Positions 25,439-35,833 of a stretch of DNA of 64,000 bases are shown in pieces; the stretch's first letter is position 1, and each line of letters begins with the position of its first letter. The notes under the pieces were generated by a model. It was not told the DNA's origin and ran no database searches. It saw only the letters and a list, made by a program, of their open reading frames with translations. The stretch spans positions 1-64,000 of the forward strand of contig NZ_NIJM01000005.1 of assembly GCF_002836945.1 (NCBI RefSeq), written 5' to 3'. Origin of the DNA: Shewanella chilikensis. Its GTDB lineage: Bacteria > Pseudomonadota > Gammaproteobacteria > Enterobacterales > Shewanellaceae. Both the position numbers and the translations under genes were made by a program.

Positions 25439-27725
25439 GCAGTTTCATTGTGTCACTGTCGGCAACCCCAATGCCGGTAAGTCGACATTGTTCAATGCCC
25501 TCACAGGTGCCAATCAACAGGTGGGTAACTGGTCCGGGGTGACAGTTGAAAAGAAAACCGGCCACTTTTCGCTTAATGGCGATGATGTCTTTCTCACTGA
25601 TTTACCCGGCATTTACGATCTTCTTCCCGCCGGTAGCAACTGTGATTGCTCGTTGGATGAGCAGATTGCCCAGCAGTATCTGGCCAGCCAGAAAGTAGAT
25701 GGCATTATCAACTTGGTGGATGCCACCAATATCGAACGTCACCTGTATCTGACAGTGCAGCTGCGTGAGCTGGGTATTCCCATGGTTGTGGTACTCAATA
25801 AAATGGATGCAGCGGTCAAGCGTGGCATTCGGGTCGATACTCAAGCCATGAGTCGAGAATTGGGTTGCCCCGTGATAGGCGTGACTTCAAGAGAAGCCCA
25901 AGACGTCGAGCGGGTCAAGGAGCAGGTGATAGCACTGCTGGAAGGGCGGGTTTCAGAATCGCCTTTGATGCTTAAGTATGATGCCACGATTGAAAGCGGT
26001 GTCGCTGCCATTATGGGTAGCGACAGTCAATTAAGTCGGGGCCGAGCCTTGGCTATGTTGGCTAATGGTCTGGGTTGTGGTTCCTGTCAAAACAATTTAC
26101 TCGATGAACAAGTCTCCAGAGTGACAGATCAATTGACACTCGAAGGCAAAGACATTGAGATCATGGTCGCTACCACACGTTTTGACTTTGTCGAGCGCGT
26201 TTACAAGGGTTCTGTCAATGCCGACGGTCAACTGACCTTGAGTGACAGACTCGATAAGTTGGTATTGCATCCTGTATTGGGTATTCCGGTATTTTTGCTG
26301 GTGATGTACCTGATGTTCATGTTTGCCATCAACGTGGGCAGTGCCTTTATCGACTTCTTCGATATCAGTGCCGGTGCACTGTTTGTTGATCATTTCGGTG
26401 CTTTTCTCACCAACATAGGTGCTCCTGCCTGGTTGGTGACTCTGCTGGCCGGTGGTATAGGTCAGGGTATTCAGACGGTATCGACCTTTATTCCGGTTAT
26501 CGCGGCGCTGTTTTTGGCTTTGTCTGTGTTGGAAGGCTCTGGCTATATGGCCCGTGCGGCCTTTGTTGTTGACGGTTTGATGCGCCGCATCGGCCTGCCC
26601 GGCAAGGCCTTTGTGCCCATGATAGTCGGTTTCGGCTGCTCTGTGCCTGCCATCATGGCGACCCGCACACTGGGTAGTGAACGTGAACGTATCGTCACGG
26701 GTATGATGGCACCCTTTATGTCCTGCGGTGCCAGATTACCGGTATACGCCTTGTTTGCTGCGGCTTTTTTCCCTGATTCAGGTCAGAACCTGGTGTTCGG
26801 TCTCTATCTCATAGGTATTTTGGCTGCGATAGGCACAGGCCTGCTGCTGCGCAAGACCTTGCTGCCCGGTAACAGCAGTGCCGTAGTGATGGAGCTGCCA
26901 AGCTATGAAATGCCCAAGCTAAAAGCTGTGGCTTCCCGCACAGGTAAACGTACCAAGAGCTTTATTCTCGGTGCCGGCAAGACCATTGTAGTGGTAGTGA
27001 CTCTGCTTAACTTTATTAATGCCATAGGGGTCGATGGTAGTTTTGGCCATGAAGACAGTCAGGAGTCTTTGCTCAGTGTCGCCAGTCAGAAGATCACTCC
27101 GGTGTTTTCGCCCATGGGGATAGAGGAAGATAACTGGCCGGCCACGGTTGGGATAGTGACAGGGATCTTCGCCAAAGAAGCGGTAGTGGGTACGCTCAAT
27201 AGCCTGTATAGCACGGCTGATGGCGGTGATGGCGAGCTTACTCCATTGATGGACAGCTTCTCCGAGGCGCTGGCGACCATTCCGGCCAACCTGTTCGGCA
27301 TAGTGATGGAAGATCCGCTTAAGCTGTCTGTGGGCCATGTTGAAGATAAAAACCTGGCTGCAGAAGAGCAGGGGGTTGATCAGTCCACATTCGGGGCTCT
27401 GCAGGCAGGGTTCAGCGGACAATTGGCTGCCTTCTCCTATCTGCTGTTTATTCTGCTCTACACGCCTTGTGTGGCCGCTATGGGCGCACTGGTGAATGAG
27501 TTTGGCAGTCGCTGGGCTACTTTCGCGGCGACCTGGACCTTTGCACTGGCTTACGGTAGTGCCACTGTGGTCTATCAAGGTGCGACTTTTGCCGAGCATC
27601 CATTGCAGTCCACCGCCTGGATAAGCTTCTTTGTACTTGCCCTGATTAGTTTCTATATGTGGCTGAAGCGCAAAGGCCGCAAGACCCAGGAGATTATTCC
27701 GGGTATCAAGATAGTGACTGAGTAA
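25431..27725 (+). CDS. feoB: FeoB ferrous iron transporter
   Basis: A 764-residue inner-membrane Fe(II) transporter. The N-terminal G-protein domain shows G1 GNPNAGKST (about 11-19), G3 DLPG and G4 NKMD, then a helical GDI-like region. From about residue 280 the membrane domain has two Gate motifs (GFGCSVPAIMATR with the conserved Cys, and the related LLYTPCVAAMGA). Genes divergent from it reduce Fe(III), so Fe(II) supply and uptake are neighbours. A strong terminator follows. Confidence 0.96.
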   Translation: MTKQFHCVTVGNPNAGKSTLFNALTGANQQVGNWSGVTVEKKTGHFSLNGDDVFLTDLPGIYDLLPAGSNCDCSLDEQIAQQYLASQKVDGIINLVDATNIERHLYLTVQLRELGIPMVVVLNKMDAAVKRGIRVDTQAMSRELGCPVIGVTSREAQDVERVKEQVIALLEGRVSESPLMLKYDATIESGVAAIMGSDSQLSRGRALAMLANGLGCGSCQNNLLDEQVSRVTDQLTLEGKDIEIMVATTRFDFVERVYKGSVNADGQLTLSDRLDKLVLHPVLGIPVFLLVMYLMFMFAINVGSAFIDFFDISAGALFVDHFGAFLTNIGAPAWLVTLLAGGIGQGIQTVSTFIPVIAALFLALSVLEGSGYMARAAFVVDGLMRRIGLPGKAFVPMIVGFGCSVPAIMATRTLGSERERIVTGMMAPFMSCGARLPVYALFAAAFFPDSGQNLVFGLYLIGILAAIGTGLLLRKTLLPGNSSAVVMELPSYEMPKLKAVASRTGKRTKSFILGAGKTIVVVVTLLNFINAIGVDGSFGHEDSQESLLSVASQKITPVFSPMGIEEDNWPATVGIVTGIFAKEAVVGTLNSLYSTADGGDGELTPLMDSFSEALATIPANLFGIVMEDPLKLSVGHVEDKNLAAEEQGVDQSTFGALQAGFSGQLAAFSYLLFILLYTPCVAAMGALVNEFGSRWATFAATWTFALAYGSATVVYQGATFAEHPLQSTAWISFFVLALISFYMWLKRKGRKTQEIIPGIKIVTE

Positions 27726-27735
27726 GGTCGCAGAT

Positions 27736-27762
27736 AAAAAGCAGCCATTTTGGCTGCTTTTT
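27736..27762 (+). terminator. Rho-independent terminator after feoB
   Basis: AAAAAGCAGCCA pairs with TGGCTGCTTTTT across TTT, 10 bp past the feoB stop. Confidence 0.92.
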
Positions 27763-27823
27763 GGATCATGGCGCCGGGTTTGACGAAGCGCGCCGCAGTT
27801 TTTATTCTAGAAGGATTGTAACC

Positions 27824-27848
27824 AGGCATGATCTGTAGGATCATGCCT
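27824..27848 (+). promoter_or_regulatory. Hairpin in the glnS leader
   Basis: AGGCATGATC (27824-27833) pairs perfectly with GATCATGCCT (27839-27848) around a TGTAG loop. A CTTTTCG tract follows, 39 bp before the glnS start. It could be an attenuator or an operator; no leader peptide is evident. Confidence 0.4.
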
Positions 27849-27887
27849 CTTTTCGTTAGACTGCCATTGTTCGCAAAGAGGAATTTC

Positions 27888-29558
27888 ATGAGTCATGTGG
27901 ACACCGAAGTACGTCCAAGTAACTTCATTCGCAATATCATAGATGAAGATTTGGCGAGCGGTAAGCACACCAATGTGCACACCCGTTTCCCACCAGAGCC
28001 TAATGGCTTCCTGCACATAGGTCATGCCAAATCTATCTGCTTGAATTTCGGTATTGCCAGGGATTATCAGGGCCAGTGCAACCTGCGCTTTGACGATACC
28101 AATCCGGAAAAGGAAAATATCGACTATGTGAATTCCATTAAAGCGGACGTGCAATGGCTGGGCTTCCAGTGGGCCGGTGATATCCATTACTCCTCAGACT
28201 ACTTTGATAACCTCTACGGCTATGCTGTTGAGTTGATCAAAAAAGGTCTGGCTTATGTGTGTTTTCTCAATGGCGAGCAGATGCGCGAGTACCGCGGCAC
28301 TTTGAAAGAGCCGGGCAAGAACAGCCCTTATCGTGACACCAGCGTTGAAGAAAACCTGGCACTGTTTGAAAAGATGCGCGCCGGTGAGTTTAAAGAAGGT
28401 GAGTGTTCACTGCGGGCCAAGATAGACATGGCATCACCTTTCATGTGTATGCGTGACCCGGTAATCTACCGGATCAAATTCGCTCATCACCATCAGACGG
28501 GTGATAAGTGGTGCATCTATCCCATGTACGACTTTACCCACTGTATCTCTGATGCGCTGGAAAATATCACTCACAGCCTTTGTACGCTGGAGTTCCAGGA
28601 TAACCGTCGTCTCTATGACTGGGTGTTGGATAATCTGGATGATTTCAAGATCCCCAACCGTACCCGTCAATATGAGTTTTCACGCCTGAATCTGGAATAT
28701 ACCCTGATGTCCAAGCGTAAACTCAACGAGCTGGTGGTGCGTCAGTTGGTCAATGGCTGGGATGATCCTCGCATGCCGACTATCGCCGGTTTGCGTCGCC
28801 GCGGTTATACCCCGGCCTCCATCCGTGAGTTCTGTGATCGCATCGGCGTGACCAAGCAGGATAACCTGGTGGAAGTGGGTATGCTCGAAGCCTGTATTCG
28901 CGAAGAGCTCAATGACAACGCCCCGAGAGCCATGGCGGTTATCGACCCGGTTAAGGTGATCATCGAGAACTATCTTGAAGGGCAGTTGGAGCATGTCAGT
29001 GCACCGGTGCATCCCAATAAGGAAGAGCTGGGTAATCGTGAGCTGGCCTTTGGCCGTGAGCTTTATATCGATGCGGCCGACTTCCGTGAAGAGGCCAACA
29101 AGCACTACAAGCGTTTGGTGATGGGCAAAGAAGTGCGCCTACGCAACGCTTATGTGATCAAAGCCGAGCGTTGTGACAAGGACGCAGACGGTAAGGTCAC
29201 CACTATTTACTGCAGTTATGACCCAGAGACTCTGGGTAAAAACCCTGCCGATGGCCGCAAGGTCAAGGGCGTGATCCACTGGGTCGAAGCCAGCAGCGCT
29301 GTGCCTGCCGAGTTCCGTCTCTATGATCGCTTGTTCGTCGATGCCAATCCTGCCGCGGCAGAAACTGTGGACGAAGTGCTGAACCCGGAATCTTTGGTGG
29401 TTAAGCATGGTCTGGTTGAAGCCGGTTTGGTGCAAGCTGAGGCCGAAAAGGCTTATCAGTTTGAGCGTGAAGGTTACTTCTGCGCCGACAGCAAGGACTC
29501 AAGCCCAGATAAGTTGGTATTTAACCGCACTGTGGCATTAAGAGATTCATTCGCTTAA
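27888..29558 (+). CDS. glnS: Glutaminyl-tRNA synthetase
   Basis: A 556-residue class I tRNA synthetase, close to the E. coli length of 554. It shows the HIGH motif in [16 protein letters not shown] near the N-terminus, the class I MSKRKL (KMSKS equivalent) near residue 270, and the C-terminal anticodon-binding beta-barrels. It charges tRNA-Gln. The start at 27888 is set by AAGAGG with 6-bp spacing; the longer frame to 27828 runs through the leader hairpin. Confidence 0.96.
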   Translation: MSHVDTEVRPSNFIRNIIDEDLASGKHTNVHTRFPPEPNGFLHIGHAKSICLNFGIARDYQGQCNLRFDDTNPEKENIDYVNSIKADVQWLGFQWAGDIHYSSDYFDNLYGYAVELIKKGLAYVCFLNGEQMREYRGTLKEPGKNSPYRDTSVEENLALFEKMRAGEFKEGECSLRAKIDMASPFMCMRDPVIYRIKFAHHHQTGDKWCIYPMYDFTHCISDALENITHSLCTLEFQDNRRLYDWVLDNLDDFKIPNRTRQYEFSRLNLEYTLMSKRKLNELVVRQLVNGWDDPRMPTIAGLRRRGYTPASIREFCDRIGVTKQDNLVEVGMLEACIREELNDNAPRAMAVIDPVKVIIENYLEGQLEHVSAPVHPNKEELGNRELAFGRELYIDAADFREEANKHYKRLVMGKEVRLRNAYVIKAERCDKDADGKVTTIYCSYDPETLGKNPADGRKVKGVIHWVEASSAVPAEFRLYDRLFVDANPAAAETVDEVLNPESLVVKHGLVEAGLVQAEAEKAYQFEREGYFCADSKDSSPDKLVFNRTVALRDSFA

Positions 29559-29577
29559 TGCTTCGGGTATACAGATA

Positions 29578-29604
29578 GAAAAGGCGCTCATTGAGCGCCT
29601 TTTT
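29578..29604 (+). terminator. Bidirectional terminator between glnS and the Yip1-like gene
   Basis: AAAGGCGCTCATTGAGCGCCTTT stem with TTTT on the plus strand and an A-rich lead on the other side. It serves the convergent genes on both strands. Confidence 0.9.
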
Positions 29605-29621
29605 CATGTCAGCCGCGTTTA

Positions 29622-30218
29622 CTATTGCAGTATTGGGCCGAGTCCCATGCTCCAGAGGATCACACTACCGGCCATCAGAGCGACCAGAAGCACCAAGCCT
29701 GCAGTCACCACAGAGCTGGCATAGATAAAGCCTTTTTCTTCGGGAATGTTCATTATGATAGGGACTCCTGTATACAGCAGGTATACCGAGTAGCTAAGCC
29801 CTATCAATCCTATCACCATAATAAACCAAAGCTCTGGATAGAGCGCCGCCAGTCCCACCATAAACAGCGGCGTGGCGGTATAGGACGCCAGTTCCAGGCA
29901 CTGGGTAAAGTCCGGGTGAGCATCAAAGGTTTGACCCATCCAATAGGCCAGATAGGCGAGGGCAAATACGCCGAATACCAGGCTACAGTACATACCGGCA
30001 CACATAAAGAAGCCGCTTTGAGCCGTTAGAAAAAGAGGTTCGCCGGCACCAGGGTTCCAGCCGATGTGCACAGCGGCGATGTAACTGCAGATAGAAGGGA
30101 TGAGCGCAATGAGTAGCAGGTGACTGAGACAGCTTTTAAGTGCCTCATGGTTTTGTTCTATGGTTTGCCATTCCTGTTTGGGATGGGTATACAACCCCAT
30201 TAAGTGATTCAATACCAT
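29622..30218 (-). CDS. Yip1-family inner-membrane protein
   Basis: A 198-residue protein with about five membrane spans. The N-terminal MGLYTHPKQEWQTIEQ followed by the hydrophobic block is typical of the bacterial YIP1 family, whose function is not established. The start at 30218 is preceded by AAGGATAATTATA; the longer frame to 30257 has no ribosome site. It is convergent with glnS and shares its terminator. Confidence 0.8.
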   Translation of the reverse strand: MVLNHLMGLYTHPKQEWQTIEQNHEALKSCLSHLLLIALIPSICSYIAAVHIGWNPGAGEPLFLTAQSGFFMCAGMYCSLVFGVFALAYLAYWMGQTFDAHPDFTQCLELASYTATPLFMVGLAALYPELWFIMVIGLIGLSYSVYLLYTGVPIIMNIPEEKGFIYASSVVTAGLVLLVALMAGSVILWSMGLGPILQ

Positions 30219-30405
30219 TATAATTATCCTTATTCCGCTTTGACTTTTGCTCGCCAAACTGCAGACGAGCGTTTTACCGCTCTGAGTCTATTTATTGAAC
30301 AAAAACGGCGGGGCGTCAAGTTTGTGCTCCGAGAGGCAGTGGGCATAGCATTGGCTTGCTGGTAGACTTGGCGGCCTTGAAAACTCTTGTGGAAGCTTGA
30401 CCTCA

Positions 30406-31170
30406 ATGCAGCAGTTACTCGCCCCTGTAAAAGAATTCTTGGCCTGTGAAACCCCGGACAGCTGGATAGCGGCTGCCAAAGAGGAGCATAGACTGGCCGA
30501 ATTGCTGATAGATCACTGTAATTGTGAGCTTAAGGCGGCGCAGACGGCGATGTTTTTGGTACGCAAGTATGCGGTGGACAAACAAAGTGGCGAGCAGTTG
30601 CTAACCTGGGCCAGGCCCTACGAAGAGTTTGTTTATCGAAACGACAGGGATATGGCGGCTTTTCTGGCCAGAGAGGTGAAGAAGAACGAGTTGATTGGTG
30701 AGTTGACGCCCAGGGCGGGGTTCCCCCATGGCCCTGAACTTATCGCCAAGATGATCCGCCTTATCAAAGAGGAGTTCCATCACTTTGAACAGGTGCTGGA
30801 GCTAATGTTGGCACGCAATATCCCATACAGCAACATTCGCGCCGGCCGTTATGCCAAGGGGATGATGAAGAATGTTCGCACCCATGAGCCTGCGACTCTG
30901 ATAGATAAACTCATAGTGGGCGCCTTTATCGAGGCCCGCTCCTGTGAACGTTTCGCCAAGCTGGCGCCCTGGCTCGATGATGAGCTTAAACGTTTCTATA
31001 TTTCACTGCTGCGTTCTGAAGCGCGCCACTATCAGGATTATCTTTCATTGGCCGAGGCGATTGCCGGCGAGGATATCAGCGCCAGAGTGGCTTATTTTGC
31101 TGAGGTGGAAGCCGAGCTTATTCTAGCGCCGGATGACGAATTCAGGTTTCACAGCGGCGCGTCGCTTTAA
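30406..31170 (+). CDS. miaE: tRNA-(ms2io6A37) hydroxylase MiaE
   Basis: A 254-residue ferritin-like di-iron monooxygenase. Metal-binding helices show EEHRLAELLIDHCNCELKAA (about 25-45), KEEFHHF, EARSCERF and SEARHYQDY, giving the E/ExxH-type ligands. It hydroxylates ms2i6A at position 37 of tRNAs reading UNN codons, an oxygen-requiring step. I use the ATG at 30406; the frame also allows a TTG three codons earlier. It is monocistronic, ending before a hairpin. Confidence 0.93.
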   Translation: MQQLLAPVKEFLACETPDSWIAAAKEEHRLAELLIDHCNCELKAAQTAMFLVRKYAVDKQSGEQLLTWARPYEEFVYRNDRDMAAFLAREVKKNELIGELTPRAGFPHGPELIAKMIRLIKEEFHHFEQVLELMLARNIPYSNIRAGRYAKGMMKNVRTHEPATLIDKLIVGAFIEARSCERFAKLAPWLDDELKRFYISLLRSEARHYQDYLSLAEAIAGEDISARVAYFAEVEAELILAPDDEFRFHSGASL

Positions 31171-31203
31171 ACTACTCGATGTTGAGCCAATACTAGGTCA
31201 ATG

Positions 31204-31228
31204 CAGATGCCGACAGGGTCGGCATCTG
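31204..31228 (+). terminator. Hairpin between miaE and lpxH
   Basis: CAGATGCCGAC pairs with GTCGGCATCTG across AGG. It lies between two convergent genes; there is no clear T-run on either side. Confidence 0.5.
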
Positions 31229-31319
31229 ATGGATTGGAAGGGTTTTATAGGTTATCAGGGCTGGATAGATTTAACGCGAGCCGACCAAGCCAAACAGATA
31301 AAATCCGAGTCTACTGGCT

Positions 31320-32036
31320 TTATTCTATGAAAGGCAGGCTGGTCAGTGCTATGTTATCGGCACTGATGCTTAAGACACTACCCTGCTCATACCAGTCTCC
31401 CACCACCAAGCGCTGCTTATTACCGGCCAATTGATGGATATCCGGTCTATGGGTGTGACCGTGGATCATCAACTCGGCTCCTGTGTCGGCAAACAGTTCT
31501 TCCACCGCGCTCGGCTCAACATCCATTATCTCAACGCTCTTCAACTGATTCTGCATCTGGCTGTTTTGTCTGAGCTTGGCGGCAATATTACTGCGGGTCT
31601 TTTTCGGCAGGTGGCGGTATATCCAGCGGGGCAGCGCCATATTGCGAAAACGCCGAAAACGCTGGTAGGCTTTATCCAGAGTGCAGAGGCTGTCGCCATG
31701 CAGCAGCACTGTCTTGTGGCCATAGAGATCCAGTCGATACACTTCGGGCAGTAAGGTCATCCCCGCTTTGGCTGCATAGTCTTTCCCCAGCATAAAGTCG
31801 CGGTTGCCGTGGATAAAGTACACCGGCAGGCTGCGGCTGACTTCATAGAGCCGCTCGGCCAGCGCCAGGGCAAAGGGCTCGGCCAAATCATCACTGACCC
31901 AAACCTCAAACAGATCTCCCAAAATATAGAGTGCATCGACCTGTTCAAGACCGGTATCGAGGAATAGATAGAAGGCGTTGAGGATATCTTGGCGATCGGC
32001 ACTGAGGTGCAGATCGCCGATAAAGAGAGTGCGCAT
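31320..32036 (-). CDS. lpxH: UDP-2,3-diacylglucosamine diphosphatase LpxH
   Basis: A 238-residue calcineurin-like metallophosphoesterase. Metal-binding motifs appear in order: FIGDLHL, LGDLFE, GNRDF, HGDS and HGHTHRP. It hydrolyses UDP-2,3-diacylglucosamine to lipid X in lipid A synthesis at the inner-membrane face. It is 10 bp downstream of ppiB on the same strand, an arrangement seen in other gammaproteobacteria. Confidence 0.95.
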   Translation of the reverse strand: MRTLFIGDLHLSADRQDILNAFYLFLDTGLEQVDALYILGDLFEVWVSDDLAEPFALALAERLYEVSRSLPVYFIHGNRDFMLGKDYAAKAGMTLLPEVYRLDLYGHKTVLLHGDSLCTLDKAYQRFRRFRNMALPRWIYRHLPKKTRSNIAAKLRQNSQMQNQLKSVEIMDVEPSAVEELFADTGAELMIHGHTHRPDIHQLAGNKQRLVVGDWYEQGSVLSISADNIALTSLPFIE

Positions 32037-32046
32037 TCAGAAGTTA

Positions 32047-32541
32047 TCAGTCTGCTATGGTCACTTTCTCGATGATCACAGCTTCCAGAGGCACATCCTG
32101 GTGCATGCCGCGGTTGCCCGTGCTCACGCCTTTGATAGCATTGACCACGTCCATACCTTCTACCACTTCACCGAATACACAGTAACCCCAGCCTTGGATG
32201 GATTCGTTTTTGAAATCCAGGAAGGTGTTGTCGTTGACATTGATAAAGAACTGCGCGGTGGCGGAATGAGGATCGGAAGTGCGGGCCATGGCTATGGTAC
32301 CTGTCTTGTTTGACAGACCGTTGTTGGCTTCGTTACGCACAGGGGCATTGGTAGGTTTCTGTGACATCTGCTCGGTAAAGCCGCCACCCTGAACCATAAA
32401 ACCATCGATAACGCGGTGGAAGATAGTGCCGTCATAGAAGCCTTCCTGGGCATACTTGATAAAGTTGGCCGCGGTCAGAGGGGCTTTTTCACTATCCAGC
32501 GCCAGTTTGATGTCGCCGTGGTTGGTGTGCAATGTAATCAT
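32047..32541 (-). CDS. ppiB: Cytoplasmic peptidyl-prolyl cis-trans isomerase B (cyclophilin)
   Basis: A 164-residue cyclophilin without a signal peptide. It has the catalytic [13 protein letters not shown], the TAQFFINV segment and a [14 protein letters not shown] active-site strand. It catalyses proline isomerisation during protein folding. The start at 32541 follows AGGATCCAATC. First gene of a ppiB-lpxH operon, divergent from cysS. Confidence 0.95.
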   Translation of the reverse strand: MITLHTNHGDIKLALDSEKAPLTAANFIKYAQEGFYDGTIFHRVIDGFMVQGGGFTEQMSQKPTNAPVRNEANNGLSNKTGTIAMARTSDPHSATAQFFINVNDNTFLDFKNESIQGWGYCVFGEVVEGMDVVNAIKGVSTGNRGMHQDVPLEAVIIEKVTIAD

Positions 32542-32685
32542 GATTGGATCCTCAGGATAAATTTTGTTGGCGGATTCTAACTTATCCGACTCCGGCTATA
32601 AAGGGCAGTATTCAAGAGCTTGTGGCAATGCTAAACTGCCAGATTCGTTTTACCCACTAATCCTATATTGTTGAAGAGAAAGTCG

Positions 32686-34065
32686 ATGTTGAAGATATAC
32701 AACAGTCTGAGCCGCCAAAAAGAGGAATTTAAACCGATTAACCCAGGTAAAGTGGGTATGTATGTGTGTGGTGTCACCATATACGACTTGTGTCATATCG
32801 GTCATGGCCGGACCTTTGTTTCCTTTGACATGATAGTGCGCTACCTGCGTTACGCGGGTTACCAGGTTAACTTCCTGCGCAACATCACAGACGTGGATGA
32901 CAAAATCATCAAGCGCGCCAATGAAAATGGCGAAAGCTGCGATAGCCTCACTGAGCGTCTTATCGGTCAGATGCATCAAGATTTTGATGCTCTGAACATG
33001 CTGCGCCCCGATATGGAGCCAAGGGCGACTCTGCATATTGCCGAGATTATCGACATGGTTGGGGCGCTGATCGCCCGTGGTCATGCCTATGTAGCCGATG
33101 ATGGCGATGTACTTTTCAGCGTTGCTTCTTTCCCTGAATACGGCAAGCTTTCCGGGCAGAACCTGGAGCAGTTGCAGGCCGGTGCCCGGGTCGAAGTGGA
33201 CGAACACAAGCGCGATCCCATGGACTTTGTGCTATGGAAGATGTCCAAGCCCGGTGAACCTACCTGGGATTCACCTTGGGGCCCGGGTCGTCCCGGTTGG
33301 CACATTGAGTGCTCTGCCATGAACAGCAAACACCTGGGGTTGCATTTCGATATCCATGGCGGTGGCAGCGATCTGCAGTTCCCGCATCATGAAAATGAAA
33401 TCGCCCAGTCTTGCTGCGCCCACGACACGCCTTATGTGAACTACTGGATGCATACCGGCATGGTGATGGTCGACAAAGAGAAGATGTCCAAGTCGCTGGG
33501 TAACTTCTTCACCATTCGCGATGTGTTGGCGCATTATGATGCCGAAACCGTACGCTACTTCCTGTTGTCCGGCCACTACCGCAGCCAACTGAACTATTCG
33601 GAAGACAACCTCAAGCAGGCCAGAGCCGCGCTTGAGCGAATTTATACTGCGCTTAAAGACCTTGACCTGAGTATCACTGCTGCGCCTGCCGAAGAGTATG
33701 TTGAGCGCTTCAAGGCGGCGATGGATGATGACTTCAACACCCCCGAAGCCTACTCAGTGCTGTTTGAGATGGTGCGTGAAATCAACCGCCTCAAGGGCGT
33801 GGATATGGCGGCAGCTTCGGCCCTTGGCGTGTCACTGAAACAACTGGCGGATGTTTTGGGGATTGTCAGCTCAACACCTGAAGCCTTCTTCAAAGGCGAG
33901 GGCAGCGACGATGAGGTGGCTGAAATCGAAGCGCTTATTGCCGAGCGTAACCGTGCCCGCGCCGAGAAGGATTGGCCGGCAGCAGATGTTGCCCGTAATA
34001 GATTGAATGAGCTGGGGGTGGTGCTGGAAGATGGCCCACAGGGTACCAGTTGGCGCAAGAAGTAA
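32686..34065 (+). CDS. cysS: Cysteinyl-tRNA synthetase
   Basis: A 459-residue class I synthetase (E. coli 461). The zinc-binding YVCGVTIYD and HIGHGRTF motif are near residue 28-40; the second zinc cysteine lies in WHIECSAM and the histidine in the FPHHENE stretch; the KMSKS loop is EKMSKSLGN. It charges tRNA-Cys. The start at 32686 ([13 protein letters not shown]) matches the family; the TTG upstream at 32668 does not. Confidence 0.96.
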   Translation: MLKIYNSLSRQKEEFKPINPGKVGMYVCGVTIYDLCHIGHGRTFVSFDMIVRYLRYAGYQVNFLRNITDVDDKIIKRANENGESCDSLTERLIGQMHQDFDALNMLRPDMEPRATLHIAEIIDMVGALIARGHAYVADDGDVLFSVASFPEYGKLSGQNLEQLQAGARVEVDEHKRDPMDFVLWKMSKPGEPTWDSPWGPGRPGWHIECSAMNSKHLGLHFDIHGGGSDLQFPHHENEIAQSCCAHDTPYVNYWMHTGMVMVDKEKMSKSLGNFFTIRDVLAHYDAETVRYFLLSGHYRSQLNYSEDNLKQARAALERIYTALKDLDLSITAAPAEEYVERFKAAMDDDFNTPEAYSVLFEMVREINRLKGVDMAAASALGVSLKQLADVLGIVSSTPEAFFKGEGSDDEVAEIEALIAERNRARAEKDWPAADVARNRLNELGVVLEDGPQGTSWRKK

Positions 34066-34090
34066 CCCTCATCGAAATAATAACACAAAC

Positions 34091-34123
34091 AAAAACGCCG
34101 GCTGTTGAAGTCGGCGTTTTTTT
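34091..34123 (+). terminator. Rho-independent terminator after cysS
   Basis: AAAAACGCCG pairs with CGGCGTTTTT around a GC-rich loop, followed by more T. It lies 26 bp past the cysS stop and ahead of the convergent folD. Confidence 0.88.
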
Positions 34124-34188
34124 ATCGCTTGAAATTGAAAACCAAACTGAGGTTGGCTTCAATCAAGATGCAGCTCGGAAGTTTGCTT

Positions 34189-35043
34189 TCAGTCGTGATA
34201 TTGCTCTGCGGCAAACAGGGTGTTTTCCAGCAAGCTGGCTATGGTCATTGGACCCACGCCACCGGGAACCGGGGTGATGTGGCTGGCGCGCTCACAGGCA
34301 AGATCAAAGTCAACATCGCCCACTAAACGGCCACTGTCGAGACGGTTAATGCCCACATCTATGACTATGGCGCCTGGTTTGATCCAGCTACCGGGGATAA
34401 AGCCGGGTTTGCCGACAGCAACCACCAGAAGATCGGCGCGGCTGACCTTATCCTCGAGATCTTTGGTGAATCTGTGACAAGTGGTGGTGGTGCAGCCTGC
34501 CAGTAAGAGCTCCAGAGTCATGGGACGGCCCACAATATTGGAGGCGCCCACCACAACCGCATCCAGACCATAAGTATCGATACCGGTAGACTTGATAAGG
34601 GTCATGATCCCCATGGGAGTGCAAGAGCGCAGTACCGGGATCCGTTGGGCCAGACGGCCGACATTATAAGGATGGAAACCGTCGACATCTTTGTCGGGAC
34701 GGATCCGCTCAATGACCTTGGATTCTTTAATATGTTTCGGCAGCGGCAGCTGCACCAGAATGCCATCAATGGCGGCATCTTCATTGAGTGAATCTATCAG
34801 GGCCAGCAGTTCTTCTTCACTGGTGGAATCCGGCAGATCATAGGAGCGGGAGATGAACCCCACTTCTTCACAGGCTTTACGCTTGCTGCCGACATAGACC
34901 TGAGAGGCAGGATCAGCACCCACCAGAATAACAGCCAAGCCTGGGATACGTTGTCCCGCTGCTTGACGTGCAGCGACTTTTTGCTTTAGCTGTTGTCTTA
35001 TGGATTGCGCAATCGCTTTGCCATCTATTAGTTGGGCTGTCAT
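34189..35043 (-). CDS. folD: Bifunctional methylene-THF dehydrogenase/methenyl-THF cyclohydrolase FolD
   Basis: A 284-residue protein with the catalytic [13 protein letters not shown] (Tyr and Lys), the VQLPLPKHI substrate loop, the Rossmann NADP segment [12 protein letters not shown] and the signature [16 protein letters not shown]. It interconverts 5,10-methylene- and 10-formyl-tetrahydrofolate in one-carbon metabolism. Monocistronic, reading away from the tRNA cluster. Confidence 0.96.
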   Translation of the reverse strand: MTAQLIDGKAIAQSIRQQLKQKVAARQAAGQRIPGLAVILVGADPASQVYVGSKRKACEEVGFISRSYDLPDSTSEEELLALIDSLNEDAAIDGILVQLPLPKHIKESKVIERIRPDKDVDGFHPYNVGRLAQRIPVLRSCTPMGIMTLIKSTGIDTYGLDAVVVGASNIVGRPMTLELLLAGCTTTTCHRFTKDLEDKVSRADLLVVAVGKPGFIPGSWIKPGAIVIDVGINRLDSGRLVGDVDFDLACERASHITPVPGGVGPMTIASLLENTLFAAEQYHD

Positions 35044-35201
35044 GGGTGTAGGATATCCTTTGTATGGCGCGATGATGTTGAAAACGGCGCCATTTTACCA
35101 GTGAGGCTTGGGAGTGTCATGGACAAACCGGGTCCAGAACACAGAATTTCGTTAAAGCAGCACGTAATTTCGCCAAGCAGATAAAGCGCTTAAAAAAATC
35201 G

Positions 35202-35230
35202 TTGACGCTTGTCGGGTGAGGGGCTAAGAT
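35202..35230 (+). promoter_or_regulatory. Promoter of the tRNA cluster
   Basis: TTGACG (35202-35207) and TAAGAT (35225-35230) are separated by 17 bp and followed by a GC-rich discriminator (GCGCTCCG), the hallmark of stringently controlled stable-RNA promoters. Confidence 0.8.
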
Positions 35231-35281
35231 GCGCTCCGTTCTCGAGGCGAGCCGGTTGTAACCGCGCTTGGAGAAAATTTT

Positions 35282-35358
35282 CGGTGATTAGCGCAGCCTG
35301 GTAGCGCATCTGCTTTGGGAGCAGAGGGTCAGAGGTTCGAATCCTCTATCACCGACCA
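35282..35358 (+). tRNA. tRNA-Pro (anticodon TGG)
   Basis: A 77-nt cloverleaf with CGGTGAT/ATCACCG acceptor stem, anticodon TGG at 35316-35318, a GGTTCGAATCC T-arm and encoded CCA. First of a three-tRNA operon. Confidence 0.95.
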
Positions 35359-35425
35359 GATTTCAAGGGCAGTGTGGATAGCATTGTCAGTACCGCTTAG
35401 GATGCAAATTGAATTTGCAGGTCCT

Positions 35426-35502
35426 GCGCCCGTAGCTCAGTTGGATAGAGCATCCGCCTTCTAAGCGGATGGTCGCAGGTTCGAATCCTGCCGGGCGTAC
35501 CA
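35426..35502 (+). tRNA. tRNA-Arg (anticodon TCT)
   Basis: A 77-nt cloverleaf with GCGCCCG/CGGGCGT acceptor arms, anticodon TCT at 35460-35462, T-arm GGTTCGAATCC and encoded CCA. Confidence 0.95.
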
Positions 35503-35510
35503 CTTTCGGT

Positions 35511-35587
35511 GGTGATTGTAGCTCAGTTGGTAGAGCCCTGGATTGTGATTCCAGTTGTCGTGGGTTCGAGCCCCATCAGTCACCCCA
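35511..35587 (+). tRNA. tRNA-His (anticodon GTG)
   Basis: A cloverleaf with the extra 5' G (G-1, position 35511) opposite C73 typical of tRNA-His, acceptor GTGATTG/CAGTCAC, anticodon GTG at 35545-35547 and encoded CCA. Confidence 0.94.
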
Positions 35588-35596
35588 CTCTTTATT

Positions 35597-35625
35597 AAAA
35601 AAAGCGACCTTAGGTCGTTTTTTTT
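35597..35625 (+). terminator. Rho-independent terminator of the tRNA operon
   Basis: Hairpin centred on GCGACCTTAGGTCG, preceded by seven A and followed by eight T, 10 bp past tRNA-His. Confidence 0.9.
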
Positions 35626-35833
35626 ATGCCCTTTTCTGTGGCATTGAGGCTCGACTCCACTAAGAACGGTCGATATAATGCTGCGTCTTGATAACAATCA
35701 ACAATGTGCGACCGGTGCCGGAATTCACTTCTGATGGGCATTTAAGTCAAGTTAAAGATCAAGAAACGAATACCTGAATAGTTGAAACAATCGGCTATTG
35801 CAAAGGACGTTAGACACATTTCGAGGTAAAACA

